This document shows, in pieces, positions 54,196 through 61,500 of a DNA stretch of 64,000 nt (position 1 is its first letter; each line of letters starts with the position of its first letter). A program made the translations under genes and the position numbers. The notes below the pieces were generated by a model, which worked only from the letters and a program-made list of their open reading frames with translations, made no database searches and was not told the DNA's origin. The DNA comes from Hymenobacter polaris (lineage in GTDB: Bacteria; Bacteroidota; Bacteroidia; Cytophagales; Hymenobacteraceae): NCBI RefSeq assembly GCF_012927305.1, contig NZ_JABBGH010000002.1, positions 1,054,001 to 1,118,000 of the forward strand, given 5' to 3'.

Positions 54196-55095
54196 ATGCT
54201 GCTTTCCATGACTGGCTTCGGCCAGGCCCACCGCGAAACCGACCACTACGCCGCCACCGTCGAGCTGCGTTCGCTCAACTCCAAAACCCTGGATTTGAGC
54301 TTGCGCCTGCCGCGCTTCCTGCAAGCCCACGAGCTAGAAATTCGCCAGCAAATCACCAAGGCCCTGCTGCGCGGCAAGGTCAACTTCAGTTTCGACTACA
54401 CCCGCGCTGCGAGCGCCGCCGGTCCCGCCGCACCCATCAACCGCGAGGCCCTAACCGCCGCCTTTGCCGAGCTTAAGGCCGTAGCCGAGACCCTAGGGGT
54501 ACCCGCCGGCGAAGAAACCCTGCTGGCCGCCCTGCGCCTACCCGGCGTGGTAATGACAACCGCCGATGTCCCGCCCACCGACCAGGCCGCCGAGCCCACC
54601 TGGGTTGAGTTGCAGCCGCTACTCACGCAGGCCCTGGCCGCCATGCAGCAGTTTCGGCACGACGAAGGCCAGACCCTACAGCGCGAAATCCTGGGCTACA
54701 TCGCCACCATTCGGCAGCAATTGGCCGCCGTGGAGCTGCACGACCCCCAGCGCATTGAGCACGTGCGCCAGCGCCTGCAGGCCCACCTGGCCGAGCTGGT
54801 GCAGCACGAGCAGTTCAACGCTGCGCGCTTCGAGCAGGAAGTCCTTTACTACATCGAAAAGCTCGACATTGCCGAAGAGAAAGTGCGCCTGGCCGCGCAC
54901 TTAGACTATTTCGAGCTGGCAATCCAGCAGCCCGATGAGGCCGTAGGTAAAAAGCTGGCGTTCCTGGCCCAGGAGATTGGCCGCGAAATCAACACCATTG
55001 GCTCGAAGGCCAACGATGCCGTGGTGCAGCACTTGGTGGTGGGCATGAAGGAAGAACTTGAAAAAGTTAAAGAACAACTCAACAATATCTTATAG
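54196..55095 (+). CDS. yicC: YicC/YloC-family endoribonuclease
   Basis: The 299-residue protein begins MLLSMTGFGQA and continues VELRSLNSKTLDLSLRLPR, the conserved YicC N-terminal domain, and ends with DUF1732 (FNAARFEQEVLYYIEKLDIA, EKVRLAAHLDYFELAI, KKLAFLAQEIGREINTIGSK then ANDAVVQHLVVGMKEELEKV). Length matches the family. E. coli YicC and related proteins act as endoribonucleases affecting small RNAs, a role known for relatives only. The start is fixed by the family N-terminus. Confidence 0.95.
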   Translation: MLLSMTGFGQAHRETDHYAATVELRSLNSKTLDLSLRLPRFLQAHELEIRQQITKALLRGKVNFSFDYTRAASAAGPAAPINREALTAAFAELKAVAETLGVPAGEETLLAALRLPGVVMTTADVPPTDQAAEPTWVELQPLLTQALAAMQQFRHDEGQTLQREILGYIATIRQQLAAVELHDPQRIEHVRQRLQAHLAELVQHEQFNAARFEQEVLYYIEKLDIAEEKVRLAAHLDYFELAIQQPDEAVGKKLAFLAQEIGREINTIGSKANDAVVQHLVVGMKEELEKVKEQLNNIL

Positions 55096-55394
55096 CTAAC
55101 TACAGTAAGGCAACTGTAGTACTGTAGAGATTAGATTTTGTATTTTTCATATAAAATAAAATTTATTTGGTTGAGCTTAAAAGAAATAACTCTGCCATTA
55201 AAAGTTTAAATAATGTGACATAATAATTTGACTAATAGTCAAATATTATAAAAATTGTTGCATTGAGCTGTGTCATAGCGCCAATATTTTCAATTTCAGT
55301 AGTTGATTAGCAGTTGCATTTTAGTTGTAACTTAGTCCCAGTGAAGCAGTATAAGTAATTATTCAAAAGCTAGTCGCTTACTTTTCCCCATCTT
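55096..55394. other. A/T-rich intergenic region
   Basis: About 299 bases with far lower G+C than the rest of the window and several runs of A and T. It contains a small palindrome, ATTTGACT / AGTCAAAT (55226-55244, loop AAT). I see no ORF, tRNA or terminator. It may hold the promoter of the exported-protein gene at 55395 or a leader RNA. Confidence 0.6.
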
Positions 55395-55940
55395 ATGAAA
55401 GCACTATTACTCCTGTTGCTGGTCGCCAGTACCAGCTTGCTCATGGCAGCCCGCCCGGCTTCCGAGATAGAGCTGATTAAGAAGCGGGTGCTCAGCGAGC
55501 GCGTCGAGCTGCTCATTCCCAAGGGTTTCGAGGTAATGACTGAGCAGCAGATGGACTTTCAATATGCCCACGCCAACAGCCGCCCCAGCGTGGTCTTCAC
55601 CAACAATAACCTGGTGTCGCTGTCTTTTAACTATTCCGACAACGAGGCCGACCAGGACATGGTGGAGGTGTACGAGGCCAACTTCGCCAAGGGCTACCAC
55701 AAGCAGTATAAGGCCGCCACGTTCTTCAGCGAAGGCGTGAAGGAAGTGAACGGCCGCAAGGTGGGCTTTATCGAGTACATGAAGCCCGAGATGGGCCACG
55801 AGGTGTACACGCTGGTATTCTTCACCGACGTACAGGGCAAGCTGCTCATCTGCACCTTCAACTGCGCCGACCGCCAGAAGCCCGAGTGGGAGCCGCTGGC
55901 CAAGAAAATCATGGCTTCGCTGAAAGCCAACAACGGCTAA
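55395..55940 (+). CDS. Exported protein of unknown function, 181 aa
   Basis: A signal peptide (residues 1-20, LLLLLLVASTSLLMAARPAS) precedes a compact domain: RVELLIPKGFEVMTEQQMDF, then NNNLVSLSFNYSDNEADQDM, VNGRKVGFIEYMKPEMGHEV and KLLICTFNCADRQKPEWEPL. The pattern is like DcrB/DUF1795-type periplasmic proteins (beta-sheet with a final helix KKIMASLKAN), but this is a guess. No cysteine lipobox. Its upstream region is unusually A/T-rich. Confidence 0.78.
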   Translation: MKALLLLLLVASTSLLMAARPASEIELIKKRVLSERVELLIPKGFEVMTEQQMDFQYAHANSRPSVVFTNNNLVSLSFNYSDNEADQDMVEVYEANFAKGYHKQYKAATFFSEGVKEVNGRKVGFIEYMKPEMGHEVYTLVFFTDVQGKLLICTFNCADRQKPEWEPLAKKIMASLKANNG

Positions 55941-56048
55941 AGCCTAGGGTACCGGACGTGTTTTATAGGGTGCTAAAGTGTTATGAGTTAGCGTTGAATG
56001 TTTATAAAGGGTTAAATTAAAATAAGTTACATTACGAGTAAGAATACC

Positions 56049-56083
56049 AAAAAGCCCCGGCCGGTTATCGGCCGGGGCTTTTT
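56049..56083. terminator. Bidirectional terminator that contains the stop codon of the VanZ-M28 gene
   Basis: AAAAAGCCCCGGCCG and CGGCCGGGGCTTTTT form a perfect 15-bp stem with loop GTTAT. The TAA stop of the minus-strand gene is in the loop, so its last codons lie in the stem. Confidence 0.88.
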
Positions 56084-57837
56084 TCGGGCCTAGCCCCTTG
56101 CTGGTCGAGAAAGTCGCGCACCAGACCATAGGCGCCCGCAAAGCCCGCCAGCGAGAGCGCGGCCGGTTGGTCGCGCACGTCGTGGTAGGTTTGGCTGCCG
56201 CCGCGGGTGTACATAAAAAAAGCCGGCACGCCGGCTTCCGAGAAGGGAAAGTGGTCGGAGTTGGCGGCCCGCCCCCTGGCCGTGAGTTTGGGTAGGTAGT
56301 GGTGTGTATCGTTGAGGGCCACTAGGCGCTGGTAGGCAGCTTCGTATACGCGGCCGTTCACGATGGTGGCGCCCTCCTCGCCGGTGCCCAGCAAGTCGAG
56401 GTTAACCAAAAACTTGATGCGGGGCAGCGGCAGCAGCGGGTGCTGCACGAAGTAGGACGAGCCAATCAATCCCGCTTCCTCGGCCCCAGATAGCAAAAAG
56501 GCGACCGAGCAAGCCGGCCGGTTTTCGGGGCGGGCGTAGTGGGCGGCCAACTCCAGCAGCAGCGCCACGCCGCTGGCGTTGTCGTTGGCGCCGGGGAAGT
56601 AAGTATCCTTGCCCATCATGCCGAGGTGGTCGTAGTGGGCCGATACTACTAAAAAGCTATCGGGCTGCGTGCTGCCGCGCACCACGGCCGCCAGGTTCTG
56701 CGTCTGGTAGTTGCGCAGCAATTGAGCGTCGAGCTGCAGATTTAGTAGCGCAAAGCGTTGATGTTGTTCGCCAAATTGCCACACTGGTAATTTCTCTAAG
56801 CTCTCAATGCGAATGGCTGGACTAACCGTGGGAGCAAGCGAAGCCGTTAGCTTAGGCACTAGTAGCACACGATTAGGTAGCGAATCCAGATAGTGCTGTA
56901 GCGGCAGAGGTAGCTTAGCAAGGCGCGCTTCATCGTGAGCCGCTAGTACCAAAAACGGCTTCGCTAGGCGTCCCTCTGACCGTCGGGTTGACCCTAGGGC
57001 ATCAGCAGCTTCTTTGAGTAGCGCATCTTGCCACGACGGTTGGGAGAAAATCGAACTGTCGAGCCGTATGGCAAGAGCCGTAAGCGGCTTACCCAGCGTA
57101 CCAGCCGATTCTGGCGCCGCAATAAAATCAGTGCCCAGGTGCAGCTTATGAGCTGGAGAGTTACCAGTAATTGACGATACGTTTAGGGTTGCTTTGTTTG
57201 GAAACGTGTTCACGTCCAGCGTAAACGGCTGGGTGTAGTCGGGCGCTAGGGGCTGCAAGCCCAGCTGCCGCAGGCGCCCGCGCAGGTAGGCGGCGGCCAG
57301 GTGCTCGCCGCCCTGCACGTAGCCGCGCCCGTGCAGGCTAGGTGCGGCCAGCTCCGCAATGGTGCGGCGGGCGCGGGCGAGGTCGGGCGCATCGGGGGCG
57401 CTGGGGGTGGCCGGCTGGGCAGTGGCCCCTAGGGCCGCTAGTAGCAGCAAGCTCGCCGAAGCTGCCAGCCGGCGGCGCCCCACACCAATGACTAGCAGCG
57501 CCAGCACCACGCCGATGCTGTCGCTCAGCAAATCTGACCACTCGGCCTGGCGGCCCAGGTGCATGGCGTATTGCAAAACCTCAATGAGGGCGCCTAGGGC
57601 CACGCCGCCCAGCAGCACCAGCAGGCGCGGGCGCAGGGCCCAGGTTTGCACCCACGGATAAGCCAGCAGCGCCAGCAGCCCAAATACGCCCGCGTGGGCC
57701 GCCGTGTCGAAGGAAAGTAGCTTCCAGGCGGGCGTTTCGGGCATGTCGGCGGCCGGCGTCAAGGTTAGCACCAGAATGGTTATCGTCCAGACGAGGGTAG
57801 GGTAGGGGCTACTGAATAGCTTTTGGAGTAGCTTCAT
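56065..57837 (-). CDS. VanZ-like membrane domain fused to M28 zinc aminopeptidase
   Basis: The 590-residue protein has a VanZ-type N-terminal module (residues 1-135) with about four helices: TLVWTITILVLTLTPAADMP, SFDTAAHAGVFGLLALLAYP and EVLQYAMHLGRQAEWSDLLS. A second signal-like segment (SASLLLLAALGATAQPATPS) follows near residue 130. From about residue 150 comes an M28 peptidase: zinc ligands in VVSAHYDHLGM (near 400), FPGANDNASGVALLLELA (near 417), LLSGAEEAGLIG (near 451), LVNLDLLGTGEEGA (near 480) and NSDHFPFSEAG (near 528), all present. The catalytic part would lie in the periplasm. The middle (about 56745-57215) is lower in G+C than the flanks. Its stop codon is in the loop of a terminator. 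Confidence 0.9.
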   Translation of the reverse strand: MKLLQKLFSSPYPTLVWTITILVLTLTPAADMPETPAWKLLSFDTAAHAGVFGLLALLAYPWVQTWALRPRLLVLLGGVALGALIEVLQYAMHLGRQAEWSDLLSDSIGVVLALLVIGVGRRRLAASASLLLLAALGATAQPATPSAPDAPDLARARRTIAELAAPSLHGRGYVQGGEHLAAAYLRGRLRQLGLQPLAPDYTQPFTLDVNTFPNKATLNVSSITGNSPAHKLHLGTDFIAAPESAGTLGKPLTALAIRLDSSIFSQPSWQDALLKEAADALGSTRRSEGRLAKPFLVLAAHDEARLAKLPLPLQHYLDSLPNRVLLVPKLTASLAPTVSPAIRIESLEKLPVWQFGEQHQRFALLNLQLDAQLLRNYQTQNLAAVVRGSTQPDSFLVVSAHYDHLGMMGKDTYFPGANDNASGVALLLELAAHYARPENRPACSVAFLLSGAEEAGLIGSSYFVQHPLLPLPRIKFLVNLDLLGTGEEGATIVNGRVYEAAYQRLVALNDTHHYLPKLTARGRAANSDHFPFSEAGVPAFFMYTRGGSQTYHDVRDQPAALSLAGFAGAYGLVRDFLDQQGARPEKSPGR

Positions 57838-57995
57838 AACCAGCAGGTAGGGGGGCTAAAAGGCCGCCACGCCGCCTAGGCCTGCCCCAGGGCCGCCGGG
57901 CCAGCAGCGCAGGGCTACCGGCTTCGCAGCCTCGGGGGCGGGCCCACGCGGCGTGGCGGGTGGGATGGGTGAAAAAAGAGCTGGGTGGCGGGCGG

Positions 57996-58376
57996 CTACG
58001 CGCCCACCAGCTCGGTGTAGGCGTCGGCCGTGAGCAGGTCGGCCAGCTCGGCGGGGTTGCTGAGCTTGAGCTTGATAATCCAGCCGTCGCCGTAGGGGTC
58101 GCTATTCACAGTTTCGGGAGCGTCGGCCAGCTTGGCGTTCACTTCCAGCACGGTGCCGCTCACGGGGCTGAACAGGTCGGAAACCGTCTTGACGGCCTCC
58201 ACGGTGCCAAAGACGTCGTGCTGGCTGATGTCCTTGTCGAGTGTGTCCACATCCACGTACACAATATCGCCCAGCTCGCGCTGCGCGTGGTCGGTGATGC
58301 CGATGGTGGCCGTGTCGCCGTCCACGCTAATCCATTCGTGGTCCTTGGTGTAGTGCAGGTTAGCGGGGGTATTCAT
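57996..58376 (-). CDS. gcvH: Glycine cleavage system H protein
   Basis: The 126-residue lipoyl carrier shuttles the aminomethyl group between the P and T proteins. The lipoyl-lysine lies in [20 protein letters not shown] near residue 63; [13 protein letters not shown] near residue 37 and [16 protein letters not shown] at the C-terminus are typical. The ATG at 58376 gives [15 protein letters not shown]. gcvP and gcvT are not in the window. A -7 element (TACTTTTG on the minus strand, 58449-58456) lies within a long inverted repeat upstream. Confidence 0.95.
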   Translation of the reverse strand: MNTPANLHYTKDHEWISVDGDTATIGITDHAQRELGDIVYVDVDTLDKDISQHDVFGTVEAVKTVSDLFSPVSGTVLEVNAKLADAPETVNSDPYGDGWIIKLKLSNPAELADLLTADAYTELVGA

Positions 58377-58383
58377 GCAGGCG

Positions 58384-58512
58384 GTAAATGAGGAGGTGAG
58401 TAAATGGGTAAAGTGGCCGGCGGGGCCGGACTAATTGCTGGCGCGTCGCAAAAGTAAGGGCCGGCCCGGCCCCCGCCGGCCATTCTGCCCATTTACTCAC
58501 CTCCTCATTTAC
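58384..58512. repeat. Long inverted repeat enclosing the likely gcvH promoter
   Basis: GTAAATGAGGAGGTGAGTAA and ATGGG on the left, with CCCATTTACTCACCTCCTCA and TTTAC on the right, are exact complements; GGCCGGCGGGGCC and its counterpart pair further in. The right arm ends two bases before the sprA stop and the left arm starts 7 bases before the gcvH ATG. TACTTTTG (minus strand) is in the central part. Confidence 0.88.
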
Positions 58513-58514
58513 CC

Positions 58515-61500
58515 CTACTGCAAGCTGTAGCGCAGCTGCAGGCCGCCCTCGGTGGTAGCGTTGCGGAAGGCGTTGCTGACGCGGGGCTGGGTAATAGTTT
58601 GGGTGAAGTAAAACTGCAGGTTGAGGCGCGTGTTGAGCAGGTAGTCGATGGTAGGGCGCAGCTGCACCGTGAGGGCACCGTTGGTGACCTGGCTGCTCGA
58701 AATGCCAACGGAAGCCGGGTTCGAGGTGGTGGCTTCCTGCGGGTCTACCACGTTGATGACGCTGCGCTGCACCGTATAGTTGTCGCGGATGCTCATATCG
58801 AGGCGGGCCGAGAGGTTGTTTTTGAGTACCCGCTGCTCGCCGCCCACCCGAAAGGGCAGCTTGACGCCCCGCGCCGCGTAGCCGATGCCAATAATCAGTT
58901 CGGTGGTGTGCAGTTCGGTTACCTGGGCGTTGGTGATGTTGAGGGCAATGGCGCGGCTGCTGCGGTACTCGGCCCGGCCGCTTACCGAGTTCATCGTCTG
59001 GAAGTTGACGCCTACCAGCGGGGCCAGACTCTCCAGGAAGCTCACCTGCCCAATCACGTAGTAGGGTACGTACTGGCCGGTGGCGTTCAGCAGGTAGGGG
59101 ATGCCGCCCACGCCGTTCGCAAACTCGGGGTACTGGTCGTAGTTGGTGGTGGTAGTGTAGCTGCCTAGGTTGTAAACCGACGAGTAGGCGTGGTTGATGA
59201 CGAACGAGCGGAACACGTCGCGCAAACCCGGCAAGTCGGCCAGCGTGCGGTATTCCACTGTCCAGTTGGGCAGCGGAATCAGGGCGAAGGGGTCGAACTT
59301 CTTGGCCTGGTAGTCATTCGAAGTGCGGCCCCAGTACGCATCCAGGAAGGCCGGCAGCAGCACATCCTGCGAGTTGTAGCTGAAGTAGCCGGTGGCCGGG
59401 CCGCTAGCCGGCGTGTTGGCCTGCTGCAAACGGTCTTGCACCACCGCCCGGTTTTGCACAAAACGCTCGAAGGCCTTGCTGATTTCGCCGTTGGCGCTCA
59501 GGTCGCCGAAGAGCGACTTGATGGTGATGGTGCTGACGCTGTACGAGCCGGTGCCCAGGGCTTGCGAGGGCGCGTTGTGCAGGTCGTTGTAGGGCGTCAG
59601 CAGCCCTAGGGTGCGATAGGCGGCCGAGGTCGTGTCGATGGCGTGGCGGTAGTAGGCCTCGGCGTTGCGAATCTTCTGCCGGCGCAAATCGAGCTGAATG
59701 TTGAAGCCGCGGAAGGGCTCCAGGGCCGTGCGCGCCGTCAGGTTTTCGGTCAGGATGTTGGAGAGCGGCGTATTTAGGTACTCGCTGCGCTGGGTGTACC
59801 AGCCGTTGCGGCTGGCCAGGGCGTAGAGGGCGCTGGGGTCGTACTGCTGGCCCAAAATGAACCCTAGGCCCGGCGCGGCAAATTTGGGGCTGAAGCCCAG
59901 GTACTGCGTGCCCGGCAGGTAGCCCGGCAGCAGCGTGCCCGTGCTGCGGGTGTAGGTAAAGTTGAGGGTGCGCGCCGTCATAATGGCCCGCAGCACCGCC
60001 TTCACGAAGCGCAGCGGGTCTTTGCGGGCCGTGTCGGGCGCCGCGGGCTGGGGGCGGGTTGCTACCGGCGTCAGGCTGGGGTTGTTGGGGTCGGGCGGCG
60101 GCGGACGGTTGATAACCGGCGCCGGCGCGTTGTTGATGATGTTCAGGAACCTCACCTTGTTGTAAAGCTTCACCAAGTCAATCTTGCCGTTGGCGCTCAG
60201 CTCGGCGTTGTTTTGAATGGTATTGCCCAGGTTAATCTTCACTGAGGCCGTATCGGTGGGGTCGGGATTGAGTATGTTTTTGGGGTTGGGCGCGCGCAGG
60301 GCCGTGCTGGCCGCCTGCCAGGTGAAGTGGGCCGCGTAGCGCGTGTCGGCGCTCAGCCAGTCGGTGAGCGGAAACTTATCCAGCGGCAGGCGGTAGGTGA
60401 GGGCGGCGGTTTGGTTGAAGTTGGTGGTGCGGCCGCCGCGCAGCAGGTTTTCGCGCAGCATCATCTGGTTGCGCTGGGCGTCGGGGCTGTCGCCCACGCT
60501 GCGCCCTAGGCCCTCGTCAATCACCCCGCGGTTGGTGGCGGTGTAGTCCAGGATGAGCGCTTTGGTGAGGTCCCACTTCAGGTCGTAGATGCGGTTGATG
60601 TAGAACGACTTGTAAAATACGCCCGCGTCTATAGCGGTGGGCAGCTGGCCGGGCTCTACCACGCGCTGTAAGAATCGCTCGTTGTAGCGCCGGTCCAGGT
60701 CGGTGCGGAAGGCGAAGCGGGAAGGCAGGGGCGAGAAGTTGACTTCCTTGAATATTTTCAGGTACGGGTTGTCCAGCGCCTTCACTTTGGCCAGGGGCGT
60801 GAAGCTTTTGGGTTGGGTTTGGTACACGTAGGCCAGCGCCGCCGTAAACGAGCGCGTGTAGTCGCGCTGGGTGTTGATGTCTGAGTACATCCGCTCGGTG
60901 ATGGCGTAGCTGACGGCCACGTTCTCAATGTCCCAGGGGTGCACTGCGGTTTGGGTGGGGCTGCGGTCTTTGCGCACGTTCAGCAGCGAGAGGCTGCGGG
61001 TGCTGGTGCGCGTAATCACCAGGTCGCGGTAGGCCGCCGCAGCGGCGCTATTATCACCAAACTTGGTCAGGCTTTGGTCGAGCTTGGTATCGGGGTTGAG
61101 CGGGTCGTACTGCGGGGCGCGGGTTTCGCGGCCCACCTGCACCAGCACCGGCACCCGCAGGCGCAGGGCCGTGGGCAAAAACTTGTCGGCCGCCACGGTG
61201 GCGTTCAGGTCGCCGCGCAGCACGTCTTCCGTCGAGCGCTGCTGGGCCTTGTCCTGCAAGCCGCCGAAGCCCACGCCGATAAACGAGCCGGTGGCCGTGA
61301 TGTTGGCCAGGTCGGCCAGCTTCACGTTGGCGCGGGCGTTGGCCGCCCAGCCGCCCTGGCTGTCGAAGTCAAACACCCGGAACTCATCGGCCCACAGCGT
61401 CACGGTTTTATCGCTGGGGTCGGTGCTCACTGGGTTCAGCACGCCAATCATGCAGCCCTGCACCTGCGAAAAGTCGGGCTGGCCCACGATGGTGATGGTG

